Positions 50,248-59,868 are shown, numbered from the stretch's first letter. The stretch is 64,000 bases of DNA from Planctomycetota bacterium (GCA_022446815.1 JAKVCD010000018.1:101818-165817), one strand, 5' to 3'. Made by a program: numbers and translations. Notes: generated by a model from the sequence alone, not told the origin.

Positions 50248-51402
50248 TCAGCCCTGCTTTGCGTGTAGGGCGTCGAGCTCTTCGAGCTTGAGGCGCACTG
50301 TAGCGATGTAGGGGGACTCGCCCTTCGTCCAGTGCCCATAGGTCGTCGTTACGATCGTCCCGTCAGGGAGGATCAGGACGCCTGGGTAGGCGCAGTCAGC
50401 GCTCTTGTGATTGTCCATCAGGCGGACACGGTACTGACCCTCGCGGCCTCCGGTGATGTCCTCCCAGGTGCCGACCCAAGCGACCCAGTCACCATGGGTA
50501 GGTGACTCAAGCGTGCGGTCACGGAAGGAGATGAAGAGCCTCCCGTCCGGGGCGTACACGGCCGTGTGGCGGTCTCCAGTCAAAGAGGCGGGGACCTGGC
50601 GTGGGGGCGACCAGGTCGCTCCCTCATCCGTGGAGAAGATCACGTAAGAGTTTTTGCGGCGGCTGTTCTCGCGCAGCAGGACGGCGAGCGTGCCACCGTC
50701 GGGAGAACGAATGACGCCAGGCTCGCAGAGGTGGACGTCGCTGCGCGAGAAGATGGCATCGGGCTCGCTCCAGGTGAGGCCGCCGTCTCTCGTACGAGTC
50801 TGATAGAGGGTGAACACTACGGGCTTCTCCTGCTTTGCGCCCTTGCGGATGAAGCGACCGTCATCGTGGAACATACAGACGTAGTGTCCCGGCTCTCCCT
50901 TCACCGCGAAGTCGCAGCCCATCACCACAATGCCGCCCCACTCGCCAGCGTCTCTCAGCGGGGACCACGTCTCTCCCTCGTCCTCGGTGACCGCGAGACG
51001 TGCTGGGTAGAGCCCTGACCACATGATGATGCGTTTCTTGCCGAGCGCATCGGTCATGCGGTGGAGAGTGGGGACCTCCTTGCTATCTGCCCAGTTCTCA
51101 GGCGTGGGCAGGCGCTCGCTCCAGGTGAGGCCGCCGTCGGTGGAGCGCTTGTAGACGACGCCGCCGCGTCCGTGCCCCTTGGGGTAGACGCACAGGATGG
51201 TCTCTTGGTCATCAAGGAGGACCGTCGTCGGGTGCCCGAGGTACTGGCCCGCCTCGCGATCGACGATCACCTGTCGGTGGGTCTCTCCGGCGAGGTCGAG
51301 GGTAGGGATCGTGTAGCCACGGGGCAGGACGTTCTGGGCTTGAGCTCCTGCTGAGGCGCACAAGAGCAAAGAGAGGGAGGTCAAGAGGCGGGGGATGCTC
51401 AT
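50248..51402 (-). CDS. Secreted sialidase/BNR-repeat protein
   Basis: Exported beta-propeller of the sialidase superfamily (384 residues). Signal peptide at residues 1-22. Four Asp-box motifs (S-x-D-x-G-x-T-W) are readable: RSTDGGLTWSE, TEDEGETWSPL, RTRDGGLTWSE and STDEGATWSPP. Exo-alpha-sialidases use an Arg triad and a Tyr/Glu pair that I could not assign with confidence, so it may be a sialidase, a related glycosidase or a non-catalytic propeller. TAAGAT lies 8 bases before ATG. Its stop is five bases from the GcvT fragment on the other strand. Confidence 0.8.
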   Translation of the reverse strand: MSIPRLLTSLSLLLCASAGAQAQNVLPRGYTIPTLDLAGETHRQVIVDREAGQYLGHPTTVLLDDQETILCVYPKGHGRGGVVYKRSTDGGLTWSERLPTPENWADSKEVPTLHRMTDALGKKRIIMWSGLYPARLAVTEDEGETWSPLRDAGEWGGIVVMGCDFAVKGEPGHYVCMFHDDGRFIRKGAKQEKPVVFTLYQTRTRDGGLTWSEPDAIFSRSDVHLCEPGVIRSPDGGTLAVLLRENSRRKNSYVIFSTDEGATWSPPRQVPASLTGDRHTAVYAPDGRLFISFRDRTLESPTHGDWVAWVGTWEDITGGREGQYRVRLMDNHKSADCAYPGVLILPDGTIVTTTYGHWTKGESPYIATVRLKLEELDALHAKQG

Positions 51403-51410
51403 GGCTCCCG

Positions 51411-51416
51411 ATCTTA
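51411..51416 (-). promoter_or_regulatory. TAAGAT -10-like hexamer before the sialidase gene
   Basis: Minus-strand TAAGAT, 8-base spacer CGGGAGCC, ATG at 51402. The GGGAG in the spacer could alternatively bind ribosomes. Confidence 0.4.
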
Positions 51417-51462
51417 GGGAGCCTCCATGAGCCTGCCAAACGCGCTGGAGCCTAGGCTGCTA

Positions 51463-51468
51463 TATGCT
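51463..51468 (+). promoter_or_regulatory. TATGCT -10-like hexamer, leaderless start
   Basis: TATGCT, 6-base spacer GATCGC, ATG at 51475; same hexamer and spacing as CotH copy 1. Confidence 0.55.
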
Positions 51469-51474
51469 GATCGC

Positions 51475-52473
51475 ATGACGATTCGCGCGAATCTCCTCTC
51501 AGCAGCGCTGCTCATGCTCCCCTTTGCAGCGGACCTCTCCGCGCAGAGCGAGGGTGAGCGCGCAGAGATCATTCACGCACGAGATTGGTTCCGCTGGATC
51601 GGTGAGGACCCGAAGCTCGAGTCCTTCGAGGGGCGCGCAGTGCTCTTGCACTTCTTTGTCTGCAAGGAGCCCAAGAATTCGAACTGGCTCGGGGTCATGC
51701 GCCACCATCGTGAGTTTGGGGGGAAGGGGCTTCAGGTCCTCGCGATCACCCCGGACGACGCTGCGGCGGTTGCCACGCTCCTTGAAGAGTTCCCGCTGCC
51801 CTTCCCCGTCGGAGCTGGGAGTCCGATGAACTCCAAGTGGGATATGGGGGAGTACGGACAAGTGCTGATCGACGCCAAGGGCGAGGTCTTCTATAGGGCG
51901 GGCGCCTCGAACGCGGTCTGGGACGGGAAGATCGTCAAGGTGATCCGGAACGCAGAGCGCCTCGGAGCCCGCGCACACCTTCGCCTGACGCCTGAGGAGG
52001 GGCAGCCGAAGAAGCTCAAGAAGGCGGTCGAGCTCTTGAGGGGTGGGGAGTTGGCGAAGGCTGACGCAGCCTTGCAGAAGCTCATGGAGAGCTCCAAGGA
52101 GGGTGAGCGTGCTGCGGCCTCCTCTCTGCGTGAAGCGCTCGAGGCGCACGTCGATCAGGTCATGGCTGGTGTTCGCCGGGAGCTCGAGCGCGGAGAGGTG
52201 CTCTTCGCCCGCGCTGTCTTGGAGGAGCTCACTCTGGATCTAAAGAAGCACACCCTCGGTGAGGACGCCCGCTCACTCCTCGCTGAGCTAGAAGCGAACT
52301 CCGCGCACGCTGAAGAGGTCGAGGCGGCGGAGACCCTCGAGGGCATCGTTGACGCTTTCTTCCGGCGGGGCTGGGAGAAGAACAAGGAGCGCTGGGAGCG
52401 CCTCATCGAGTCGCACCCTGCGACTCGCGCCGCAGACGTCGCGCGACGCTTTTGGCTGCCCCGACCCTGGTGA
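51475..52473 (+). CDS. Secreted thioredoxin-fold protein lacking CxxC, with helical C-terminus
   Basis: Exported protein of 332 residues. Signal peptide (MTIRANLLSAALLMLPFAADLSAQ). A TlpA/AhpC-like thioredoxin fold of about 140 residues follows, with VLLHFFVCKEPKNSNW, LQVLAITPDD, FPVGAGSPMN and YGQVLIDAKGEVFYRAG. The CxxC site is replaced by CKEP, which keeps one cysteine. The C-terminal half is rich in Leu, Glu and Lys and may be a helical repeat. ATG at 51475 was preferred to 51427 because the signal peptide begins there and TATGCT lies six bases upstream. A redox role is doubtful. Confidence 0.75.
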   Translation: MTIRANLLSAALLMLPFAADLSAQSEGERAEIIHARDWFRWIGEDPKLESFEGRAVLLHFFVCKEPKNSNWLGVMRHHREFGGKGLQVLAITPDDAAAVATLLEEFPLPFPVGAGSPMNSKWDMGEYGQVLIDAKGEVFYRAGASNAVWDGKIVKVIRNAERLGARAHLRLTPEEGQPKKLKKAVELLRGGELAKADAALQKLMESSKEGERAAASSLREALEAHVDQVMAGVRRELERGEVLFARAVLEELTLDLKKHTLGEDARSLLAELEANSAHAEEVEAAETLEGIVDAFFRRGWEKNKERWERLIESHPATRAADVARRFWLPRPW

Positions 52474-52549
52474 GGAGCTGTGTCCTGGGCTATTTGTTCA
52501 GTTCTTGGATTCCGTCCAGTGAGTTCCTCACACGAACCTATAAAGCGCG

Positions 52550-52555
52550 TAAATT
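52550..52555 (+). promoter_or_regulatory. TAAATT -10-like hexamer, leaderless start of msrBA
   Basis: TAAATT, 6-base spacer GAGCTT, ATG at 52562. A TATAAA at 52539-52544 lies just upstream as an alternative. Confidence 0.5.
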
Positions 52556-52561
52556 GAGCTT

Positions 52562-53596
52562 ATGAATCCCTTCGCCAAGACCCTCATCTGCCTCTCTTTC
52601 GCGGCCTGCTACGCTTCCGAAGCTCCGGTAGAGCTCGTCAGTTCGCCCGAGGCCTCCGAGCCCGAGGTCAAGGTCGTAGCGATGGAGACCGAGCCCATAG
52701 CCAAAGAAGAGATCGACTACATGGACATCAGCGACGCAGAGTGGCGCGAGCGATTGACGCCTGAGCAGTACCGGATCCTTAGACAGGCGGGGACGGAGCG
52801 CGCCGGGACAGGGAAATACGACAAGTTCTACGAAGAGGGTGATTATCTCTGCGCTGGCTGCGGGAATCTTCTCTTTCGCTCGGCTGAGAAGTACGACTCG
52901 GGCTGTGGATGGCCAGCGTACACCATGCCCTTTAATGAGGATGCGGTGACTTTCAAGGAGGATAACTCTCTTGGCATGCGCAGGATCGAGGTCTGCTGTG
53001 CGAGGTGTGGTGGTCATCTAGGGCATGTCTTTAATGATGGCCCCCCTCCTACAGGGACACGCTTCTGCATCAACTCAGAGGCAATGATCTTTGTCCCTGC
53101 TGACCAGGCTGAGAAGGAGCTCGCGACTGCGACCTTCGGCGCTGGCTGCTTCTGGGGTGTGGAGTCGATCTTCCGTCGCGTGGACGGGGTCATCGACACC
53201 GCAGTCGGTTATGCCGGCGGGAGCAAGGACAACCCGACCTACAAGGAGGTGTGCTACACAGACACCGGCCACGCCGAAGCTGTCGAGGTGAAGTACGACC
53301 CCGAGGTCGTCGAATACGAGAAGCTCGTCGAGGTCTTCTTCGACAATCACGACCCCACGACCCTGAACCGCCAAGGCCCGGACGTCGGGACGCAGTATCG
53401 CTCTGTGATCTTCTGCTACGACGACGCTCAGCGTGAAGTGGCTGAGGCCGCGGTCGCCTCTCTCACGGAGGCGGAGCGCTTCAAGGACCCGATCGTCACC
53501 CAGGTCGTCGACGCCAAGCCCTTCTGGCGCGCTGAGGAGTATCACCAGCGCTACTTCGAGAAGCGGGGCATCGAGCCCACTTGCCACATCAAGTGA
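52562..53596 (+). CDS. msrBA: Lipoprotein-type MsrB-MsrA fusion methionine sulfoxide reductase
   Basis: Repairs both R- and S-methionine sulfoxide in exported proteins. The N-terminus has a lipoprotein-like signal (LICLSFAAC). The MsrB domain (about residues 55-185) has zinc cysteines CAGCG and CARCG and the catalytic RFCINSEAM (Cys near 167). The MsrA domain (about 188-340) has GCFWG near 194, VGYAGG, GHAEAVEV, DPTTLNRQGPDVGTQYRS and PFWRAEEYHQRYF. MsrB precedes MsrA, the less common order. Export is inferred from the N-terminus, so it would act on the cell envelope or periplasm. Neighbours include thioredoxin-fold proteins without CxxC. Confidence 0.93.
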   Translation: MNPFAKTLICLSFAACYASEAPVELVSSPEASEPEVKVVAMETEPIAKEEIDYMDISDAEWRERLTPEQYRILRQAGTERAGTGKYDKFYEEGDYLCAGCGNLLFRSAEKYDSGCGWPAYTMPFNEDAVTFKEDNSLGMRRIEVCCARCGGHLGHVFNDGPPPTGTRFCINSEAMIFVPADQAEKELATATFGAGCFWGVESIFRRVDGVIDTAVGYAGGSKDNPTYKEVCYTDTGHAEAVEVKYDPEVVEYEKLVEVFFDNHDPTTLNRQGPDVGTQYRSVIFCYDDAQREVAEAAVASLTEAERFKDPIVTQVVDAKPFWRAEEYHQRYFEKRGIEPTCHIK

Positions 53597-53601
53597 GGCC
53601 G

Positions 53602-54120
53602 TCAGCGCCCTCGGCGCCAGCTCCAGTCTGACCAACGGTCTGCGCGGTCCTCCGCTAGGCGCATCATGGCCGGGGTCCTCGCGGCCTCTGTGCAGAGGAG
53701 CTCTGGGTCTGGCGTGATCCCGACCCGGCTCAAGTCGAGTCGGTCTGCATCCCAACAGGTCTGAACGGTGATGTGGGCCTCTCGATGACCATCACTGTGT
53801 CCGCTGCAGGCCTCTTGCAAGAGCGCGAGCTGTGCGTCGGTGATCTCAAAGAGCTCACCCCTCAGCTCAGCCGCGAAGGCTGCCGCGCGCTCACCGTGCT
53901 TGGGGTCATGCTCGTCGTTCTCTCGACGAGAGTCATGCAGCCAAGCGAAGAGCTCGACGACGACGGGGTCGGCTCCTGTGCGTCGCGCAAGCTCAAGGCC
54001 AATAGCCCGGACGCGAGCCCAGTGTGAGGGGCCGTGGATGCCATGCCAGTCGAGCAGGAAGTCGGCGCGGATGCGTGCGGCGAGCTTGGCGTAGTTCAAG
54101 GTGGCTTCAGTCGAGCTCAC
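53602..54120 (-). CDS. Small HD-domain protein
   Basis: Cytoplasmic HD-domain protein of 172 residues: HGIHGPSHWARVRAIGLELA, ELFAWLHDSRRENDEHDPKHG and later QEACSGHSDGH. The H..HD..D arrangement is typical of metal-dependent phosphohydrolases. GTG at 54120 overlaps the stop of the upstream toroid protein by 14 bases, suggesting coupling. No substrate can be named. Confidence 0.8.
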   Translation of the reverse strand: MSSTEATLNYAKLAARIRADFLLDWHGIHGPSHWARVRAIGLELARRTGADPVVVELFAWLHDSRRENDEHDPKHGERAAAFAAELRGELFEITDAQLALLQEACSGHSDGHREAHITVQTCWDADRLDLSRVGITPDPELLCTEAARTPAMMRLAEDRADRWSDWSWRRGR

Positions 54121-55858
54121 CGAGGATCCCTAAGCACCACAGCGCCATACCTGTCCCATAGCAGCGACCGACCTCGTGGCTGTCCATGAAGGCGCCGTCA
54201 AACTCGGGCAGGCCTAAGAGCTGTGCGTGCTGCTGCTTGACGACGCTCGTTCGCGCCGAGCCTCCGGGCATCGCGGCCATCGCTTCGGTCCGCGCGAGGA
54301 GGTCGTAGTAGAAGAAGAAGCCGCCGTAGGCGTGGCTTGAGGTGTGGTCGTCGTACTTCTGTGCGGGGAGCAGATGCTCCTCGTGCTCGAATGAGAGAGC
54401 GACAGCTTTCTCGAGACCGATGGAGTCACCCGGCGACCAGAGTGAGATCGCCAGTTCGCCACGCGGGGTGCGGCCAACAGAGCCCTCCATCGAGGCGCGC
54501 GCGGCGCGGCGGCGTGGTTGACCGTAGCTGTAGGCGCCCTCGGCTGTCCTGCAGAGGAGCAAGCTCGCGAGCCCGCGCTCGACTGCTTGAGGTAAGTCTT
54601 CAGGTGTCACGCCGACGCGCTTAGCCTCGGCGAGTGCGATCAGCGCGTCCGAGGTTACGAAGGGGTTGGCGTATTCGTGCGCCCAGGCGCCGCTCTTCTC
54701 TTGGGTCTCGATGAGGTCGCGGGTAGCACGCTCGAGTGTGGGAGTGATGCGCTCCTTATCGTGCGGGCGGAGCTCGAGCCAGCGGCTGAGAGCCCGGGCG
54801 AGATAAGAGTGCGCCCAAAATTGCTCGTCAGTGTCCTCGCGATTGAGCTTCGACTCATCGGAGATGTAGCTGAGCGCGCGCTCGAGTGCGGCTTCCACCT
54901 CAGGTTCAGGTTCGTCCAAGCGAGCGGCGTGCTCAAGGAGTCCGATCGTGCAGACAGAGGAGATGGCGACGAAGACATTGGGTAAGCCGTCGGTCCCTCC
55001 GAAGTCATAGGTCGAGTCTTCCCAGCCTCCGTGCGAGCGCTGACTGGCGAGGAGGAAGGCGGCGCTACGTTCCCAAAGATCGAGCTCTGTGTAGACTCCG
55101 GGGAGGACAGTCGTCCCGTCTGCTGAGGGGGCGAGCGCTTCGGGCGGGAGCTTGGCGTAGGTCTCGAAGGCGTGCACGAAGGGGCCGTGTCCTTCCAACT
55201 CCATTGCAGCCTTCCAGGCGAGCGGGTGATCAGCGTGCTCTTCGGTGAGGGCGGTCCACTCGGCCCGGGCCTCGTCCTCGCGCTGGGAGAGCCAGTGTGT
55301 GACTCCCGTGAGCCAGCGCCGAGCCGCCGCGTCGTCAGGGTCACTAGGGAGCCCGTCAAGGGCAGGATTCTCGCTCTCTACTAGCTCGACGAGCGGAGCG
55401 AGGAAGCGCGCGGGGTGAAAGGTTGTGATCTGGTGCTCACGACCGAGCTCTTCACCTCCTGAGCCTAGGACAAGCCACCCGGGCTCAATGAAGCCGAGCG
55501 GCTTCAGTCCGTGCGTCTCACACTCTTCTTTACCAGCCTTCATCCGCACAGGGATGTAGTGCTCGTTGATGAAGTCGCTGACCCTCGGCCATGAGAAGGG
55601 GCCGGCCATCATGTAGCGATCGATCTCGATCTTTCGATCCATGAAGGATCTGCGAATCGTCGGCACATACCAGAAGACGGGCTTGCTCTCCCGCTCGGCC
55701 TCCTCCAGGGCGCTCTTGAGGTCTGCGCGCCACTGGACGGCGCTGCCGGCCTGCGCGGCGAGCGGAGAGGGCTGAGTGCGGATCTTCCGGCTGGAGTTCT
55801 GGGCTGGGGCTTGGGAGGCGAGGCAGAGGAGGGCTGCGGTCCAAAGAAGTGTGCGCAT
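54107..55858 (-). CDS. Secreted thioredoxin-fold/terpenoid-cyclase-like toroid protein
   Basis: Exported protein of 583 residues. Signal peptide at residues 1-19 (MRTLLWTAALLCLASQAPA). An N-terminal thioredoxin-like segment (about 45-165) reads ESKPVFWYVPTIRRSFMDRK and IEPGWLVLGSGGEELGR, with no CxxC. The rest resembles the alpha/alpha toroid of prenyltransferase and squalene-cyclase-like proteins (LLASQRSHGGWEDSTYDFGG, EYANPFVTSDALIALAEAK, GLASLLLCRTAEGAYSYG). Such toroids in planctomycetes are of unknown function; no lipid-cyclase catalytic motif is evident. ATG follows TATCAT by seven bases. Its stop overlaps the HD gene. Confidence 0.75.
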   Translation of the reverse strand: MRTLLWTAALLCLASQAPAQNSSRKIRTQPSPLAAQAGSAVQWRADLKSALEEAERESKPVFWYVPTIRRSFMDRKIEIDRYMMAGPFSWPRVSDFINEHYIPVRMKAGKEECETHGLKPLGFIEPGWLVLGSGGEELGREHQITTFHPARFLAPLVELVESENPALDGLPSDPDDAAARRWLTGVTHWLSQREDEARAEWTALTEEHADHPLAWKAAMELEGHGPFVHAFETYAKLPPEALAPSADGTTVLPGVYTELDLWERSAAFLLASQRSHGGWEDSTYDFGGTDGLPNVFVAISSVCTIGLLEHAARLDEPEPEVEAALERALSYISDESKLNREDTDEQFWAHSYLARALSRWLELRPHDKERITPTLERATRDLIETQEKSGAWAHEYANPFVTSDALIALAEAKRVGVTPEDLPQAVERGLASLLLCRTAEGAYSYGQPRRRAARASMEGSVGRTPRGELAISLWSPGDSIGLEKAVALSFEHEEHLLPAQKYDDHTSSHAYGGFFFYYDLLARTEAMAAMPGGSARTSVVKQQHAQLLGLPEFDGAFMDSHEVGRCYGTGMALWCLGILGELD

Positions 55859-55865
55859 GCTGTGG

Positions 55866-55871
55866 ATGATA
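55866..55871 (-). promoter_or_regulatory. TATCAT -10-like hexamer, leaderless start
   Basis: Minus-strand TATCAT, 7-base spacer CCACAGC, ATG at 55858. Confidence 0.55.
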
Positions 55872-56008
55872 CGGCCCAGAGATGGCTTGGTCTTAATACC
55901 TCAACTGATTGCCCAGATAGAGAGCGAGCGGCGACCTGTTGGGCGCCGCTCACTTTGGACTTTCATTGGCGCGACCCCATGGGGTCACGCGGTGGTCTGG
56001 GCTGGCTC

Positions 56009-56305
<297 letters not shown>

Positions 56306-56656
56306 TCTAAATTCTACGGAGAGAGTTATTGGTGCTCGACTGTCCCAACGTGTCCAACAGGGAGGCGCGGCAGCTCGGGCGGAAATCTCAGCGCTTCAGT
56401 GGCCCATCAACTTGATGTGAGAGCCAAAATCGGCGTGTTCTGAGTGGGGAGAAGCATAACGGGGTCAAGCCGGGGAGCAACTCGAACAGCCTTTACCCCC
56501 TTTAAACACACCGTAAATGGTGTTTTAGGCCGCGCGGACGAGCTCTGAATTAATTGGGATCTAGGCAAGGCGGTGCTCTACTCGGTCTCTGTGACAAGGA
56601 GTGCCCAGGCCTTCTAGGGCATAATGCACATCCGCTACTGGCCCTGATCCACTCTC
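56306..56656. other. 351-base divergent intergenic region
   Basis: Lies between the RRM gene and the thioredoxin-fold/TPR gene. It holds a candidate promoter for the RRM gene (TAGAAT on the minus strand), a stem-loop AAACAC (56504-56509) with GTGTTT (56520-56525), and a CATAAT near 56620 that might be the -10 of the plus-strand gene. I see no gene here. Confidence 0.6.
56311..56316 (-). promoter_or_regulatory. TAGAAT -10-like hexamer, leaderless start of RRM gene
   Basis: Minus-strand TAGAAT, 5-base spacer TTAGA, ATG at 56305. Confidence 0.5.
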
Positions 56657-58858
56657 ATGAGCACCTCCCATCTCACTCGCGCTGCGCTCGCAGCACTCCT
56701 GCTCGCGTCGCAAGCGAGCGCCCAGGTCGGCGGGGTCAGCCGTGAAGAGATGTGGTACGCGCCGACGGAGGAAGACTGGGCCAAGCCCTGTCTCATCACT
56801 TGGCAGCGGACTTGGGATGACGCTCTCACCGTGGCCCGCGAGACAGGCAAGCCGATCCTGATCTGCGTGAACATGGACGGGGAGATAGCTAGCGAACACT
56901 ACGCGGGCGTTCGTTATCGGCAGCCGGAGATCGCCAAGCTCTACGATCCATATGTGACTGTGATGGCCTCTGTCTACCGTCACACGCCGCACGACCACGA
57001 TGAGGAGGGCAACAGGATCCCTTGTCCGCGGTTTGGCGGGGTCACCTGTGGCGAGCACATCGCTATCGAGCCCATCCTCTTCGAGAAGTTCTTTGACGGG
57101 CAGCGCGTCGCGCCGAGGCACATCATGTACGAGCTCTCTGGCGGTGAGCAGTACGACGTCTACTACGCCTTCGACACGCAGTCTGTCTTTGCGGCTGTGG
57201 AAGAGGGCATCGTCAACCGCGAGCCAGTCGATCCTGAGATCAATCGAGGCGATCGCTCGCTCCTCGAGCGTGTGGCCAGCCGTGCGACAGAGGATCGCGC
57301 TGAGGTTGAGGCGGCCTACAGGACCGGAGACAAGGTCATGCAGCGGCGGCTCCTCGAGTCTGCAGGTACCTATAAAGAGGTCCCTCAGGTTGATCTCTTG
57401 CGCCTCGCGCTCTTTGGAGGCGACCCAGAGCTGCGCCAGGTCGCGTGGGGGGTCCTCTTGGAGAACCCAACGCCAGAAGCTGTGGCGCTGATCGGTGATG
57501 TCCTAGACCTCCCGCTCAGTGAGGAGGACCGCGCCACGTTGATCTCTGCTCTAGAGGGCCTCGCTGACGTGTCGACCCATGCGCGCACCCTAGCTGCTGT
57601 GCACAGAGGGCTGAGCTCAGACTCGGGGGCTGTTGACTCCGCTCAATGGAAGACGGCGCTCGAGTACGCTGCCGCTGAGGCCCGACCAAGAGATCCTTCA
57701 AAGCAGCTGGAGGAGGGGGAGTTCGGCGCGCAGGCGGCGGACCCACAGGCGCTCCTCTCGATGGCGGAGGGCTACCTCTCACTCGCGGCTCATCCTGGCG
57801 CGAATGAGGACTACTCCAAGCTGCTCTTCACAGATGCGCGCGAGGCCGCGTTAGAGGCGGAGCGGGCGGGAGCGTCTGGCTGGCGTGTCGCGGTGGTGAA
57901 GGCGCTCTCCTCCTACTATCTCGGTGAGCGCGAGGTCGCGTATGGGCTCGCAGAGGAGGCCGTCGGCGGCCTGCCTAAGGACGCTAACTCCTGGAGCGCT
58001 GCAGCAGCGCTCGGCCTCTTAGCTGAGGTTCGCCAGCGCGACATCGCGAACGCCGCAAACAGTCAACAGCCTTGGCCCTCTGAGTGGCTCGCTGATTTGA
58101 ACGGGGCGTATGCGGTCCTCGCGAGCCATCCGCACGGCACCGACCTTCACGCCGCAAATCAGTACGACTTCCTCTTCGCCTTGAAGGCGTATCGAGACTC
58201 AGAAGAGGTCTTGCAGCGCGGGCTAGAGCGCTTCCCGGACTCCCAGTCCTTGCACGCGCGTCTACGACAGCAGCTGCTCTTCCGCAGGGGCGTCTCAGGC
58301 CTCAACAGCCTCGAGGCGACCTATGAAGAGTTGCTTAAGGCCGAGGACGCCTCGCCCAACCTGCCTTGGTTCGCTGGCTACGCCTCTCTCGTCTCGGCGG
58401 AGTTCATGCGTCGCCGCGGTGACGATGAAGAGGCCTTGGCTGCCTATGATCGCTCCATCGCTCACTTCGAGACCTCGGTGGTGAACAACGCGAAGAACGA
58501 GCTCTCTGCGGCGCACTACGTCGCGCTCTGTCACGGAGGTCAGGCTCGGCTCGCCTACGAAGCTGGTCAGGACGCGCGCGCAGTAGAGCTGATCCTCGCC
58601 TCTTTCAGCCGAAGCCCGGACTCCGCCTCGTCCTTGGACGGCCTCAACATCTCGACCGTAGACACGGCGAAGATGGTCCGGTCGCGGCTCATAGAGCGTG
58701 GAGCGACGGAGGAGCAGGCTAGGCTCCAAGCAGCGCTAGACGCCCTCGATCCCAAGCATCTTGAGCTCCCTGCCTATGAGCGCGGTGGTCCGAGCCCGCA
58801 GCAGGGGCGAGGGCAAGGGAGGCGTCGCGGTGGTCGCGGGAGACAGCGCGGTAACTGA
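56657..58858 (+). CDS. Secreted thioredoxin-fold protein with helical repeats and RG-rich tail
   Basis: Exported protein of 733 residues. Signal peptide (about 1-22, ASQASAQ). The first ~180 residues form a thioredoxin-like region (TWDDALTVARETGKPILICVNMDG, YVTVMASVYRHTP) without CxxC, but with scattered cysteines. The rest is alpha-helical: an armadillo/HEAT-like stretch about 200-330, then TPR-like helices (for example DFLFALKAYRDSEEVLQRGL and LAAYDRSIAHFETSV). The C-terminus is an unusual basic tail of Arg/Gly/Gln (GPSPQQGRGQGRRRGGRGRQ). Such RG tails usually bind nucleic acid or anionic polymers. No ribosome site and no leaderless hexamer precede ATG; the context is monocistronic. Function unknown. 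Confidence 0.75.
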   Translation: MSTSHLTRAALAALLLASQASAQVGGVSREEMWYAPTEEDWAKPCLITWQRTWDDALTVARETGKPILICVNMDGEIASEHYAGVRYRQPEIAKLYDPYVTVMASVYRHTPHDHDEEGNRIPCPRFGGVTCGEHIAIEPILFEKFFDGQRVAPRHIMYELSGGEQYDVYYAFDTQSVFAAVEEGIVNREPVDPEINRGDRSLLERVASRATEDRAEVEAAYRTGDKVMQRRLLESAGTYKEVPQVDLLRLALFGGDPELRQVAWGVLLENPTPEAVALIGDVLDLPLSEEDRATLISALEGLADVSTHARTLAAVHRGLSSDSGAVDSAQWKTALEYAAAEARPRDPSKQLEEGEFGAQAADPQALLSMAEGYLSLAAHPGANEDYSKLLFTDAREAALEAERAGASGWRVAVVKALSSYYLGEREVAYGLAEEAVGGLPKDANSWSAAAALGLLAEVRQRDIANAANSQQPWPSEWLADLNGAYAVLASHPHGTDLHAANQYDFLFALKAYRDSEEVLQRGLERFPDSQSLHARLRQQLLFRRGVSGLNSLEATYEELLKAEDASPNLPWFAGYASLVSAEFMRRRGDDEEALAAYDRSIAHFETSVVNNAKNELSAAHYVALCHGGQARLAYEAGQDARAVELILASFSRSPDSASSLDGLNISTVDTAKMVRSRLIERGATEEQARLQAALDALDPKHLELPAYERGGPSPQQGRGQGRRRGGRGRQRGN

Positions 58859-58862
58859 TCTT

Positions 58863-59849
58863 TCAGGGTTCAGACTGTTCGCTGAAGAGCTCCTGCAGCG
58901 CCGCGCGTAAGCGCGTGACCTCGTCCGTGTAGTAAGGGTCCTCTGGTCGAGCGGCGCGCTGGCTCCTCCTGAAAGCCAAGAGCGTCCCCAGCTCTACGTA
59001 GCGCGCGCCGTCGACCCCCGCAGGCGTCCAGCGGGCGTGGTTGCGCCGCGCAGACCACTTGGAGAAGTGCTGGACGTGATCCTTCGGCAATGTCCCACGA
59101 GCGGCCTCCTCAAGGAGCTCGCGCCTGATGAGGCTGCTCTCTGAAATGAGGGAGGCTTGGAAGACGATGAAGAGCGCGATGAACTCTAAGGGGAAGAGCA
59201 GGAAGGAGATGAGCGGCAGAGCTGCGCCTGCCTCGAAGACCATGGGGGCCATCGCGAGCCCGTTCCAGAGCGCGTGCATCGCCATGGCCGCTAGGAGGGA
59301 GAGGGGGAGCGCGAGCTTACGACCCGGCGAGGTCGAGAACTTCGCCCAGCCGAGGGCTGCCCCGACCATGGACGTCGCGCAAGCGTGCATCAAGCCGGTG
59401 AAGAGGGTGCGCATGATGACGACGATGAACCACGCTCCGAACCCTTGGCTCGCTGTAGAGGCGAAGTAGAGGAAGTTCTCGCTCATGCCGAAGCCTAGTC
59501 CAGCAGCTGCGCCGTAGACGAACCCGTCGGTGGCGTTGTCAAACTGTCGAGAGCGGTAGAGCAGCAAGAGGATCAGCGCCTTGGCAGGCTCTTCTACGAG
59601 CGGGGCGACGATCGACACGGAGAGGAACATCGCGGTCTTCTCGTCGGTCGCGATCCCGATCGGGAGGGAGAGGATGAGCGAGCCGATGACGCTCAGGAGG
59701 ACCGCGCCGACACCACCCCAGGCGAAGGCGGCGATAACGAGGCCTAAGGGCTCACGCTCATAGCGATCTAGCCACCGGATCAGCAGGAGGTAGGAGACCA
59801 TCGGGACGCCGGCGGCGACCACGCTCAAGAAAAGCAGGATCAGCTCCAT
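58863..59849 (-). CDS. PrsW-family intramembrane metalloprotease
   Basis: Multi-pass membrane protein (328 residues) of the PrsW/CPBP-type protease group. Hydrophobic segments cover the first ~240 residues. Family motifs are VEEPAKA near 86 (EExxxK), YGAAAGLGFGMSENF (second Glu), LMHACATSMVGAALG (His) and MHALWNG (second His), giving the metal-binding set. The C-terminus is cytoplasmic and charged. In Bacillus, PrsW cleaves an anti-sigma factor; no such partner is visible here. It begins 19 bases after the sulfatase stop on the same strand and so is probably co-transcribed with it. Confidence 0.87.
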   Translation of the reverse strand: MELILLFLSVVAAGVPMVSYLLLIRWLDRYEREPLGLVIAAFAWGGVGAVLLSVIGSLILSLPIGIATDEKTAMFLSVSIVAPLVEEPAKALILLLLYRSRQFDNATDGFVYGAAAGLGFGMSENFLYFASTASQGFGAWFIVVIMRTLFTGLMHACATSMVGAALGWAKFSTSPGRKLALPLSLLAAMAMHALWNGLAMAPMVFEAGAALPLISFLLFPLEFIALFIVFQASLISESSLIRRELLEEAARGTLPKDHVQHFSKWSARRNHARWTPAGVDGARYVELGTLLAFRRSQRAARPEDPYYTDEVTRLRAALQELFSEQSEP

Positions 59850-59868
59850 GATGAGGCGCCCCTCAGGC

